Shown: positions 41,309 to 49,603 of the stretch, one piece after another
Position numbering within the stretch: the stretch's first letter is position 1
How the letters are laid out: every line of letters starts with the position of its first letter
Source of the DNA: Acutalibacter sp. 1XD8-36
GTDB lineage: Bacteria > Bacillota > Clostridia > Oscillospirales > Acutalibacteraceae
Length of the DNA: 64,000 nucleotides
Direction: 5' to 3'
Assembly: GCF_009917525.1 (NCBI RefSeq)
Contig: NZ_QZDU01000008.1
Coordinates: 1-64,000 of the forward strand
Translations under genes and position numbers: made by a program
The notes under the pieces: generated by a model
Told to the model about the DNA's origin: nothing
What the model saw: the letters and a program-made list of their open reading frames with translations, nothing else
Database searches by the model: none

Positions 41309-42463
41309 ATGGCAAAGAAACGAGCAAACGGCGAAGGAAACATACGCAAGCGCAAGGATGGCAGGTGGGAAGGGCGGTACACCGCTGGTTACGACTCACT
41401 TACCGGCAAGCGCATAATCAAGAATGTGCTCGGCAAGACCCAGGCAGAGGTCAAAGAAAAGCTTGCTTTAGCAATGGACGATGTCAAAGATTTGGACGTG
41501 TCTCGCTCTGATGATTACACGGTCGGCTCATGGCTCACCAACTGGTACACCCTCTACGCCAAGCCCAACGTGCGTGTTTCCACCGCTGAATACTACCGCC
41601 GGAGCATCGAACTTCATGTGAACCCGCGAATCGGTGACATCAAGCTAAACAAGCTGACGGGCCGTGACCTACAGAAGCTATACCAAGACTTACGTGAAAA
41701 TGGACGTTTGCGGGAAGTCCAGAAAGAGAAATCCCCCGGCCTGAGCGCCTCCACGGTTCGCGGCATCCACCTCATGCTCCACAACGCTTTAGACAGGGCA
41801 GTCAAGGAACGCTTGATCCAGCGCAACCCTACCGATGACTGAATCGCCCCAAAGTTGGAGAAAAAGGAGATGAAGTTCCTCCCTGCCGAGGACATGAAAG
41901 CCTACCTTGACGAGGCCGACCGCCGCCACGTCCTCCCCATGTTTTACCTGGAACTGGTCAGCGGCCTACGAAAAGGCGAACTGGTAGCCCTCCTCTGGTC
42001 AGACCTGGACATTGAGAATCAGACCATCAGCGTCAGCAAACAGGCCACGCGTGACGAAAATGGCAACATTGCCATCACCCGCCCCAAGACAGAAACGTCC
42101 GTCAGGCTGGTGTCTATCCCGCAGAAAGCAGTAAAACTGCTCCAGCAGGAACACAGCAAACACCCTGACAACCCCTATATGTTTCCGTCCACACGAACAG
42201 GCGAGATGTACTACCCCGACTCGATAGTAACGCTCCACAAGCGAATATTAAAGTCAGCAGGATTAAATTATATAAATTTTCATTCACTCCGTCACACCTT
42301 CGCGACCGCCGCACTACAAAATGGTGTAGACGTGAAAACCGTCAGCAGTATGCTGGGCCACTACGACGCAGGATTCACGCTGAGAACCTACACCCACGCC
42401 ACCCGCCAAAAGCAGGAGCAGGCCGCAGAAAAGATGGGAAATTTCATGGACAAGGTCATGTGA
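41309..42463 (+). pseudogene. int: Tyrosine recombinase (integrase) interrupted by an in-frame TGA
   Basis: The full frame of 384 codons carries an AP2-like arm-binding start (MAKKRANGEGNIRKRKDGRW), a SAM-like core-binding domain and a catalytic domain with Arg in SGLRKGELVAL, HSLRHTFATAAL (H-x-x-R), GHYDAG and nucleophile Tyr in LRTYTHAT. A TGA at 41840-41842 follows RNPTDD, where relatives have a residue such as Cys before IAPKLEKKEMKFL. Frame is otherwise intact, so this is a single nonsense change. ATG 41309 has AGGGGG 7 nt upstream. Arm-type repeats follow the stop at 42464, 42536 and 42548. Confidence 0.88.
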
Positions 42464-42481
42464 GTGTGGGTCAAACGAGAA

Positions 42482-42521
42482 AAACGGCTGGAACTTCCTG
42501 CCCGGAAGTATCCAGCCGTTT
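42482..42521 (+). terminator. Intrinsic terminator after the integrase
   Basis: AAACGGCTGGA pairs perfectly with TCCAGCCGTTT (11 bp), with an inner CTTCC/GGAAG stem, then T-rich sequence. It separates the integrase from the arm repeats and tRNA genes. Confidence 0.75.
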
Positions 42522-42527
42522 CCGTTT

Positions 42528-42558
42528 ATTTCCGCGTGTGGGTCACGGTGTGGGTCAG
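42528..42558 (+). repeat. Integrase arm-type direct repeat, right copy
   Basis: GTGTGGGTCA at 42536 and 42548 (12-bp spacing), with a further copy at 42464 right after the integrase stop. The paired block matches 15788-15818 in sequence, spacing and orientation. Confidence 0.6.
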
Positions 42559-42719
42559 GACAAAAAGCCGACAGAGCAACGCCGAACTCGCAAAAAAATA
42601 AGTTGAAACTCTATCCGCAATATCCATTTTGATATGCAGTTTCTTTACTGAACTTGACCGCCAAGACAATTTGTACAAACAAAACAAGAACCTCACATTT
42701 TCATGCAAGGTTTTGTCAA

Positions 42720-42804
42720 TGGTGGGGGAGAGTGGATTCGAACCACTGAAGTCGTCGACAACAGATTTACAGTCTGCCCCCTTTGGCCACTCGGGAACTC
42801 CCCC
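42720..42804 (-). tRNA. tRNA-Tyr (GTA), second copy
   Basis: An 85-nt class II tRNA with encoded CCA, identical base for base to 15492-15576. It follows tRNA-Thr by 61 bp on the same strand and shares its promoter. The spacer to tRNA-Thr matches the left copy only for the first 25 bases, so the two loci are not a very recent exact duplication. Confidence 0.95.
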
Positions 42805-42865
42805 ATAAATTATGCAATTTTATACAAGCGGTGCGCCCGGTTTTGGAGAACCGGGCCCGTCCCGC

Positions 42866-42941
42866 TGGAGCTGGTGAACGGACTCGAACCCCTGACCTGC
42901 TGATTACAAATCAGCTGCTCTACCAACTGAGCTACACCAGC
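42866..42941 (-). tRNA. tRNA-Thr (TGT)
   Basis: A 76-nt tRNA with CCA: acceptor GCTGGTG pairing with CACCAGC, D-arm AGCTCAGTTGGTAGAGC, anticodon arm CTGATTTGTAATCAG (anticodon TGT) and T-arm GGTTCGAGTCC. Complete, unlike the left copy, which keeps only the 3' 45 bases. Confidence 0.95.
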
Positions 42942-42961
42942 AGCTCTCTCAGCGCTTGTTT

Positions 42962-42990
42962 ATTATACCTCTAATCAGTCGAAATGTCAA
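42962..42990 (-). promoter_or_regulatory. Sigma-A promoter of the tRNA-Thr/tRNA-Tyr operon
   Basis: TTGACA (42990-42985), 17-bp spacer, TATAAT (42967-42962) on the minus strand: perfect consensus, 20 bp before the tRNA-Thr 5' end. Confidence 0.9.
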
Positions 42991-43023
42991 GCCCCTTTTT
43001 TTGATTTTTTCTGCGGGCAAAGC

Positions 43024-43053
43024 AGAAGGCCGCTCTGGGTGAGAGCAGCCTTC
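43024..43053. terminator. Hairpin in the gap between tRNA promoter and the DUF3788 gene
   Basis: AGAAGGC-C-GCTCT-GGGTG-AGAGC-A-GCCTTCT forms a 12-bp stem, probably ending transcription of the minus-strand DUF3788 gene at 43226-43645 or of a gene from the other side. The T-run is poor. Nothing else is recognised in 42991-43225. Confidence 0.4.
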
Positions 43054-43225
43054 TTAAAGAGGAAGTAAGGAGTTAAAAATGAGGATATGATGAAAAAGAG
43101 TCGTTCTGTGGCTCTGCCTGCCACGATGATATAGTACCCTATAATTATGAAGATTCTCTGAACTGGCCGTGAATTTTATTTAGCTTTTATTTTAACTTTC
43201 TGGTTTTGCAAAATAGCGAGGGCTG

Positions 43226-43645
43226 CTAGCTGTTCCTGCGTATCTCCAGCAGCCGTAAAGTATCCCTGTACAGCTGCCCCCTGTTCTCCAGGTCTATCAT
43301 CAGCCACCTCTGGCCGTTTCCCTCCCGGGTCCTGTTATAGATGTCCTGGAGCTCAGCTGAGCACTCCGGCAGTATCCCCTCTACCGGCGCCTTTTGCTTT
43401 GGGCCGACAACTACCATAACAGTAAAATAGGTTTCTCTCGGATATATCGTGCATAGGGTCCTCCCCGCTTTCTTAAACTTCACGTTCCAGCCCGGCTCCA
43501 TGCTGCATGAGCTGTACTCTATTTTCCCGGCGTAGCTATATGTCTCCTTTATCTCCCCGCAAAATTGCATAAAAGCCGGGCTGCCGGTGTATTCGCCTAT
43601 TTCCTCCAAAGTCGGACATATATTCTTGTTCTGCAGCTCTATCAT
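43226..43645 (-). CDS. DUF3788 family protein
   Basis: A 139-residue protein with the family core WNVKFKKAGRTLCTIYPRET then YFTVMVVVGPKQKAPVEGIL and LMIDLENRGQLYRDTLRLL. DUF3788 proteins resemble the DUF1801/YdhG-like alpha/beta fold; their role is unknown. Single gene with no obvious partner. Confidence 0.8.
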   Translation of the reverse strand: MIELQNKNICPTLEEIGEYTGSPAFMQFCGEIKETYSYAGKIEYSSCSMEPGWNVKFKKAGRTLCTIYPRETYFTVMVVVGPKQKAPVEGILPECSAELQDIYNRTREGNGQRWLMIDLENRGQLYRDTLRLLEIRRNS

Positions 43646-43732
43646 ATCAATAGCCTCCCTTGAATAGTATTCTTGCGGGATATAGCACCCCTCTATACAA
43701 AATCATTTTGCTGTTTTATTACGGCTCTCCCC

Positions 43733-43761
43733 TTGACCCCTGGTCCTTTTTGATGTAGAAT
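43733..43761 (+). promoter_or_regulatory. Promoter of the oligoendopeptidase gene
   Basis: TTGACC, 17-bp spacer, TAGAAT; start codon 36 bp downstream with AAAGGAG before it. Confidence 0.7.
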
Positions 43762-43797
43762 TGCCATAGGTACACAAAATATGAAAGGAGCCAATTT

Positions 43798-45489
43798 ATG
43801 AAATTTTCTGAAATGCCCTATTCCAGGCCAGATATGGACGCCCTGTTTTCCCGGCTGGACCAGCTGACCTCCCAACTGGAGGCCGCTTCAAGCGCACAGG
43901 CGCAGCTGGAGCTGTTTAAGGAGAAGGACCAGCTTATGTCCCACTTCAGCACCCTTTCCAGTATCTGCTCCATACGCAACACTGTTGACACCCGGGACAA
44001 GTTCTATGAGGACGAGCAGGCCTATCTTGACGAGCAGTATCCCCTTATCTCCGAGAAGCTGCAGGCCTTTAACAAGGTTTTAGTCGCCTCCCCCTTCCGG
44101 GCTCAGCTGGAAAATGAGCTTGGGGCGCTGCTGTTCACAAATATCGAGCTGGAGCTGAAATCCTTCACTCCCGAGATTGTACCCCTGATGCAGGAGGAGA
44201 ACAGGCTCACCACCGAGTATCAGAAGCTCTACGCCAGCGCCCGTATTGACTTTATGGGAAAGACCGTCACTATCGCCCAGCTGGGGCCCTATAAGCAGGA
44301 CCCGGACAGGTCCGTGCGAAAGGCCGCTATTGAGGCCGAGGGCAGCTTCTTTGACCAGAATCAGGAGGCCCTCGACGAGCTCTATGATAAGCTGGTGAAG
44401 AACCGCACCGAGCAGGCTAAGAAGCTTGGCTTTGATAACTATGTGCCCTTGGGCTTTATACGCATGGGCCGCAACTGCTATACCCCGGAGGATTTGGACA
44501 GCTTCCGCAAGCAGGTGGTGCGGGACCTGGTGCCGCTGACGGTCAAGGTAAAGTCACGGCAGGCAAAGCGTCTCGGTATAGACGACTTCAAGTTCTATGA
44601 TAATGTGTTCATGTTCAAAGACGGCTCCGCAAAGCCCCAGGGCACTTCTGAGGAGATAATGGCTGCCGGCAGGAAGATGTACCATGAGCTTTCAAAAGAG
44701 ACCGGCGAGTTCATCGACCTTATGCTGGAGAACGAGCTGTTTGACGTGCTCGCAAAGGAGGGCAAGGCCCCCGGCGGGTACTGCACCAGCCTGCCCGACT
44801 ATAAATACCCCTTTATCTTCTCAAACTTCAACGGCACCTCCGGGGACGTGGATGTGCTCACCCACGAGGCGGGCCACGCCTTCGCCAATTTCATTGCCGA
44901 CAGAACCATCCCTGTTCCCGACAGCCGCTGGCCCAGCATGGAGGGCTGCGAGACCCACTCCATGAGCATGGAATTCCTCACAGCACCCTGGCATAACCTG
45001 TTCTTTGGGGATATGACCGACAAGTATGAGCTCTCCCACGCTGAGGACGCCCTTAGCTTCATCCCCTACGGCTGCCTTGTGGACCACTTCCAGTATGAGG
45101 TATACAGCCATCCTGAGATGACCCCCCAGGAGCGCAACGAGACCTGGGCGCGCCTTGACAGAATGTACCGCCCGTATCTGGACTTCGATGGCCTGCCCTT
45201 CTACGGCCGCGGCGCCGGCTGGCAGCGGCAGATGCACATATACCAGAGCCCCTTCTACTATATCGACTACTGCCTGGCACAGGTCATGAGCCTGCAGTTC
45301 TTCGCCCTCTCTCTGAAGGACAGGAACGAGGCCTGGAGAAAGTATATGGACTTTGTCAGGCTGGGCGGCACAAAGACCTTTATCGACCTGGCACACTCGG
45401 TGGATATGCGCTCGCCCATCGACGAGGGGTGCGTAAAGGACGTATGCACCGCCGCATTTGAGTGGACTGAAAAGCACCTTGTAGAGTAA
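43798..45489 (+). CDS. M3-family oligoendopeptidase (PepF-like)
   Basis: A 563-residue cytoplasmic zinc peptidase. The catalytic motif is HEAGHAF in DVLTHEAGHAFANFIADRT, with the third ligand Glu in SMEGCETHSMSMEFL; N-terminal two-thirds is helical, and GAGWQRQMHIYQSPFYYIDY forms the substrate cleft. It degrades short peptides taken up or released by other proteases. Own promoter and terminator; monocistronic. Confidence 0.92.
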   Translation: MKFSEMPYSRPDMDALFSRLDQLTSQLEAASSAQAQLELFKEKDQLMSHFSTLSSICSIRNTVDTRDKFYEDEQAYLDEQYPLISEKLQAFNKVLVASPFRAQLENELGALLFTNIELELKSFTPEIVPLMQEENRLTTEYQKLYASARIDFMGKTVTIAQLGPYKQDPDRSVRKAAIEAEGSFFDQNQEALDELYDKLVKNRTEQAKKLGFDNYVPLGFIRMGRNCYTPEDLDSFRKQVVRDLVPLTVKVKSRQAKRLGIDDFKFYDNVFMFKDGSAKPQGTSEEIMAAGRKMYHELSKETGEFIDLMLENELFDVLAKEGKAPGGYCTSLPDYKYPFIFSNFNGTSGDVDVLTHEAGHAFANFIADRTIPVPDSRWPSMEGCETHSMSMEFLTAPWHNLFFGDMTDKYELSHAEDALSFIPYGCLVDHFQYEVYSHPEMTPQERNETWARLDRMYRPYLDFDGLPFYGRGAGWQRQMHIYQSPFYYIDYCLAQVMSLQFFALSLKDRNEAWRKYMDFVRLGGTKTFIDLAHSVDMRSPIDEGCVKDVCTAAFEWTEKHLVE

Positions 45490-45511
45490 ATTCCCATCCT
45501 GATATTACTAT

Positions 45512-45553
45512 AAAAACATCGCCGCCGGATTAAGCTCTGGCGGCGGTGTTTTT
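45512..45553. terminator. Bidirectional terminator between convergent genes
   Basis: CGCCGCC with GGCGGCG plus flanking AACA/TGTT and A/T runs on both sides (AAAAACAT ... GGTGTTTTT). It serves pepF on the plus strand and the Uma2 gene on the minus strand. Confidence 0.85.
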
Positions 45554-45567
45554 AGTAAACGCACCTA

Positions 45568-46149
45568 TTATTCCACGCGCTCGAATACGTCTTCAATATG
45601 GATGTCCAGGTCGTCAAAAAGGCTGCACTTAAAGCTCATTGGGATGGCGGCGCGCTGGGCGGGGGTCAGTTTGTTGAGCTCGAAGTCACGATAAAGGGCA
45701 TATACATTTTCCAATTCAAACTTGCCCTCTTTTAGTAAATATATCTCTATTGACCTGTCCCCCGGGCTTACAAGCCAGTATTCCCTGACTCCGCATTGTT
45801 CATACACCTGCCGCTTATAGCCGCGGTCTCTGCCGGCGGTGCTCGGGGACAGTACCTCAACCACCAGGTCTGCAGCACCGTGTACACCGTCTCCTCTGAC
45901 CTTGTCCGGGTCACAGACTATCATACAGTCGGGCTGAAAGCAGTCTTTCTCCGTAAGGTGCAGGTCTACTCCGTCAATAAAAGCCTCACACTTTTTGCCT
46001 CTCAGATAATTGCCAAACATCCGTGAGATATTTTGGGATATTCTGGAATGGCCAACGCTTGGGCCTGGGGCCATAGCTACTGTCACGCCGTCAATAAGTT
46101 CTTCTCTCCATTTAAAATCTCTGTACTCGTACTCCGCCGGGTTTTCCAT
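45568..46149 (-). CDS. Uma2-family (DUF820) endonuclease-like protein
   Basis: A 193-residue protein with the PD-(D/E)XK-type fold of Uma2: ELIDGVTVAMAPGPSVGHSR, then FIDGVDLHLTEKDCFQPDCM, then GAADLVVEVLSPSTAGRDRG and YKRQVYEQCGVREYWLVSPG. The Asp/Glu-x-Lys positions needed for metal binding appear present. Role unknown; such genes are scattered in many genomes and often move. Confidence 0.85.
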   Translation of the reverse strand: MENPAEYEYRDFKWREELIDGVTVAMAPGPSVGHSRISQNISRMFGNYLRGKKCEAFIDGVDLHLTEKDCFQPDCMIVCDPDKVRGDGVHGAADLVVEVLSPSTAGRDRGYKRQVYEQCGVREYWLVSPGDRSIEIYLLKEGKFELENVYALYRDFELNKLTPAQRAAIPMSFKCSLFDDLDIHIEDVFERVE

Positions 46150-46193
46150 TACACCACCCCTCCTTACCTATATTTTAGTCTTGTATCCAAAGT

Positions 46194-47687
46194 TTATTCC
46201 GCCCATCCCCTGCTGCGCTCCACCGCCCTATGCCACCGTGCCAAATTCTGCTCGCGGAGCTCCGTTGTGCAGTCGGGGGTAAAGGTCTGGTCCTCGCGCC
46301 AGAGGGCGCGAAGGGCGTCCTGGCTCTCCCACAGGCCTACGGCGAGGCCGGCCATCATGGCGGAGCCAAGGGCAGTGGTCTCCAGGCAGGCGGGGCGCTT
46401 AACATGCCTGTTGGAGATATCCGCCTGGTACTGCATGAGGAAGCGGCTGCGGGAGGCGCCGCCGTCTACGCGCAGCTCCGAAAGGCTTACGCCGGCCTCC
46501 TGCTCCATAGCGTGTATCAGGTCGTAGCTCTCTAGAGCAATGCTCTCCAGCACGGCCCGGCACACATGGGCCCGCTGGGTACCCCGGGTAATGCCCAAGA
46601 GTGCGCCCCTGGCGTACATGTCCCAATAGGGCGCTCCCAGGCCCGTGAAGGCCGGGACAAAGCTCACGCCTCCGGTGTCCTCAACTGTCTCAGCCAGCCG
46701 GTCGGCCTCCTGGGGGGTCTCAATCATCTTCAGCTCGTCCCGGAGCCACTGGATGGCCGAGCCCGCGTTAAATGCGCTGCCCTCCAGGGCGTACACCGTC
46801 CTGCCGTTCAGCTTCCAGGCCACGGTCGTGAGCAGGCCTTTTGAATGTACCGGCTCCTCCCCGGTGTTCATCAGCACGAAGCAGCCGGTGCCATAGGTGT
46901 TCTTTGCCATGCCCTTGTCAAAGCAGCACTGTCCAAAGAGCGCCGCGTGCTGGTCCCCGGCCATGCCCGCTATGGGTATCTCGCGGCCAAGGAGCGTCTT
47001 GCTGCACACGCCTATCTCTCCCCCGCACTCCACTATCCTTGGAAGGGCACTTTCGGGGATTCCCAGCTCCTTTAGCATTGTGCTGTCCCAACAGTGCTTA
47101 TTTATATCCATAAGCATTGTGCGGGAGGCATTTGAGATGTCGGTCACAAAGGAGCTGCCCTCGGTGAGGGAAAAGACCAGCCAGCTGTCGATGGTGCCAA
47201 GGCACAGGCGGCCCTTGTCTGCCAGCTCCCTTGCGGCGGGGACATTGTCTAATATCCACTTCATCTTGGTTCCGGAGAAGTACGGGTCGATAAGCAGGCC
47301 GGTGGTGTCCTTTATGTATTCACCCATCCCCAGGGCTGTCAGGCGCTCACAGTCGGGGGCGGTGCGCCTGCACTGCCAGACTATGGCGTTGCAGACGGGG
47401 ATTCCAGTATGCCTGTCCCAGGCCACGGTGGTCTCCCGCTGGTTGGTGATACCTATTGCCGCCACGTCCCCGGCTGTGATACCTGCCTTTTGAACAGCCG
47501 CGCGGGCAACGTAGATAGCCGTCTGGAGTATCTTTACCGCGTCGTGCTCCACGTAGCCGGGCCGGGGGTATATCTGGGGGAACTCCTGCTGGGCCACAGA
47601 CGCAATGCCGCCCAAAGCGTCAAAAAGTATGGCGCGGGTGCTGGTGGTGCCCTGGTCGATAGCCAGGATGTATTTGCCGAGGGTCAT
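46194..47687 (-). CDS. glpK: Glycerol kinase
   Basis: A 497-residue FGGY kinase that phosphorylates glycerol to glycerol 3-phosphate. Landmarks: ILAIDQGTTSTRAILFD at the start, ITNQRETTVAWDRHTGIPVC (glycerol contact), GTIDSWLVFSLTEG, AALFGQCCFDKGMAKNTYGT, FTGLGAPYWDMYARG and LRVDGGASRSRFLMQYQADI. No glycerol facilitator or regulator lies beside it. Confidence 0.95.
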   Translation of the reverse strand: MTLGKYILAIDQGTTSTRAILFDALGGIASVAQQEFPQIYPRPGYVEHDAVKILQTAIYVARAAVQKAGITAGDVAAIGITNQRETTVAWDRHTGIPVCNAIVWQCRRTAPDCERLTALGMGEYIKDTTGLLIDPYFSGTKMKWILDNVPAARELADKGRLCLGTIDSWLVFSLTEGSSFVTDISNASRTMLMDINKHCWDSTMLKELGIPESALPRIVECGGEIGVCSKTLLGREIPIAGMAGDQHAALFGQCCFDKGMAKNTYGTGCFVLMNTGEEPVHSKGLLTTVAWKLNGRTVYALEGSAFNAGSAIQWLRDELKMIETPQEADRLAETVEDTGGVSFVPAFTGLGAPYWDMYARGALLGITRGTQRAHVCRAVLESIALESYDLIHAMEQEAGVSLSELRVDGGASRSRFLMQYQADISNRHVKRPACLETTALGSAMMAGLAVGLWESQDALRALWREDQTFTPDCTTELREQNLARWHRAVERSRGWAE

Positions 47688-47758
47688 ATTATCACCGACT
47701 TTCTGAATTTTTTAGTTCTCTGTTTAAGAGCTCTGTGCTGCTGGCTGGAACTGGGATT

Positions 47759-48436
47759 TTATTCCTCATTCTGTGTTATAATTGCACCGTTTTCAAAAAG
47801 GAAATAAGGTCTGTTTCCGATGACCTCCAAATTCTCACCATTTATAAAAAGCGTTACTTCTTCCGGCAAGGCCACAACCCGCCTGTGCTTTGAAACCTCC
47901 AGCAGATATTGTCTGGCTTTTTCATCTTCTTCAGCGGTCCGATTTGTATAGTGACATAAAATCGATGTTCCGTCTAATAGGTCAAATCCATTTATATCAC
48001 TTAAATTCACTTCATTTGCGTCGTCAAGTTTACAAGCTTCCAAATCCTTCCCGAAGATTATTGCCCCTGCGCTTCCGCCAAAAACAACCCCTTCACTATT
48101 CAGGTACTCCTTTATTTTTTCAAAAGCTCCGCTTGCTTTTAACTCATGCAGCAATTTAAACGTATTGCCTCCGCCAATGAATATTACCCCAAAATCGTTC
48201 ATGTTTTTAGCTGCCAGTTCATCCGCGCTGTTTACCATCTCGATATAAGGGATATCAACATTTTTTAATTCGCCTTTTATCCATTCAAAGCAGTCGGCAT
48301 ACATCGTACGCTCCATTGCCAACGGCACATACAGGCAAGGCTTTGAGTGGTCAATTACCTCATTCAATCTTTTATTTGCCTCAACCGTTTGAATACCTGC
48401 ACCGCCGCCGCACAAAAAGACCTTCATAAAATTCAC
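47759..48436 (-). CDS. Peptidase S51 (dipeptidase E-like)
   Basis: A 225-residue protein of the class I GATase-like S51 family. The nucleophile elbow is GGSAGAIIFG; GVIFIGGGNTFKLLHELKAS and ILCHYTNRTAEEDEKA supply further conserved positions. It would cleave Asp-X dipeptides or act as a related hydrolase. It is AT-richer than both neighbours, suggesting later acquisition. Its stop is 71 bp from the glpK start and its start overlaps the next gene. Confidence 0.82.
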   Translation of the reverse strand: MNFMKVFLCGGGAGIQTVEANKRLNEVIDHSKPCLYVPLAMERTMYADCFEWIKGELKNVDIPYIEMVNSADELAAKNMNDFGVIFIGGGNTFKLLHELKASGAFEKIKEYLNSEGVVFGGSAGAIIFGKDLEACKLDDANEVNLSDINGFDLLDGTSILCHYTNRTAEEDEKARQYLLEVSKHRRVVALPEEVTLFINGENLEVIGNRPYFLFENGAIITQNEE

Positions 48437-49206
48437 CGGCTTCCTATATTTTTTAGTTTTACCGCTCTCTCATAAGCCAGCCTGAGAAACTCCTTAATGT
48501 CCATATCCTCATATCCCCAGTTCATGGGCTCAAGGGAGATTGAGCCGCTATAGCCCGCCTCCCCTATCTCCCCCATTACCCGGGTCCAGTCTATATCCCC
48601 ATCAAATGGTAGCTGGTGTTGGCCTCTCCCGCCGCCGTTATCGTGCAGGTGCAGGGCCATGAGCCTCTTGCCATACATCCGAAGCAAATCGGGAGCCTCC
48701 GGGTCGTTGGCAAAGTGGCAGCTATCATAGCAGAGGCCAAGGCTCGGGAAGCTGTCCAGCGCCTTACAAAGGTTTCGGGTATTGAAGATATTCTCCATTG
48801 CCAGCTTCACTCCCAGCTCCCCAGCAAGGTCCACGAGGCGTTCCAGCCGCTCCATGCCAAGGTGGTTCAGCGGGAACTCATCGTTCGGCAGGTGTATCAC
48901 AAGAGCCGGCGCCTGATACTCCGCACAGTCCCTCACGCACTGGGAGTATAGCTCAAAGAGGCTCTCCCCCGCCTGGTTATTAAGGGACAAATCGTTCTGC
49001 CACTGCACCGGCGCGTGGAAATTCTCCACCACGAGCCCCGCGTTCCGGGCACGCTCCGGGTCCTCCCGGTATCCAGGCCCCCGCCCGAAGCCGTCGCTCC
49101 ACCAGAGCATCACACCGTCAAAGCCCGCCGCTTTTATGAGCCTGTAGCGCTCCTGCCAGTCTATGGCGTACCCGAAGGCGTTGTATATGCTAGTCATATC
49201 CCCCAC
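48433..49206 (-). CDS. Sugar phosphate isomerase/epimerase family TIM-barrel protein
   Basis: A 257-residue xylose-isomerase-like barrel with metal ligands spread along strands: GFDGVMLWWSDG, VIHLPNDEF, KLAMENIFNTRNL (Glu), GLCYDSCHFANDP (Asp/His), MALHLHDNGGGRGQHQLPFD (His-x-His) and SISLEPMNWGYEDMDI (Glu). Likely acts on a sugar or inositol derivative, or as an endonuclease IV relative; substrate not deducible. Confidence 0.85.
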   Translation of the reverse strand: MGDMTSIYNAFGYAIDWQERYRLIKAAGFDGVMLWWSDGFGRGPGYREDPERARNAGLVVENFHAPVQWQNDLSLNNQAGESLFELYSQCVRDCAEYQAPALVIHLPNDEFPLNHLGMERLERLVDLAGELGVKLAMENIFNTRNLCKALDSFPSLGLCYDSCHFANDPEAPDLLRMYGKRLMALHLHDNGGGRGQHQLPFDGDIDWTRVMGEIGEAGYSGSISLEPMNWGYEDMDIKEFLRLAYERAVKLKNIGSR

Positions 49207-49209
49207 TCC

Positions 49210-49599
49210 TTATATCCACCATTCAGGGGTAAGCTCCCCGAGGGTCACGACTCTATGGTTCTCGTAATCCATTAGTATCTCGATATTTTTGTAGCCCTCC
49301 GGCATGAGCTGCACCATCAGCTCCCGGCAAGCGCCGCAGGGGGGCCCTGACTTTCCGTCGGGCATGATGGCAAGGACCCGCTTTATCTCCTGCTCGCCGC
49401 AGGTTATCATGTTGAAAATAGCGTTGCGCTCAGCGCAGATACCGAGGGTAGAGCAGGTGTCTATGCAGACACCTGTATATATCCTGCCGGAGCCTGAGAG
49501 TATGGCGGCTGCTACCCCGCCTGCCTCCACGTACTCCGATATCCTTCTGTCATTCTGTACGGCTCTCGCCGCCTCGAACATTTTTGCCCATATCTCCAT
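49210..49599 (-). CDS. Cytidine deaminase-like enzyme
   Basis: A 129-residue zinc deaminase with CAERNA (catalytic Glu) and PPCGACRELM (two Cys zinc ligands). The overall form and lack of the usual SGRTVYAEV N-terminus place it near blasticidin-S or cytidine deaminases. It sits 3 bp upstream of the TIM-barrel gene's start and 4 bp after dapL, in one minus-strand operon. Confidence 0.85.
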   Translation of the reverse strand: MEIWAKMFEAARAVQNDRRISEYVEAGGVAAAILSGSGRIYTGVCIDTCSTLGICAERNAIFNMITCGEQEIKRVLAIMPDGKSGPPCGACRELMVQLMPEGYKNIEILMDYENHRVVTLGELTPEWWI

Positions 49600-49603
49600 G
49601 GCT

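Noticed and set aside
41840..41842. TGA in the integrase as a selenocysteine codon
   Set aside because: No SECIS-like hairpin is evident just downstream, and integrases need no selenocysteine at this linker position; a nonsense mutation is simpler.
42991..43225. Possible riboswitch in the gap after the tRNA promoter
   Set aside because: Only one imperfect hairpin is present and no known aptamer core is visible.
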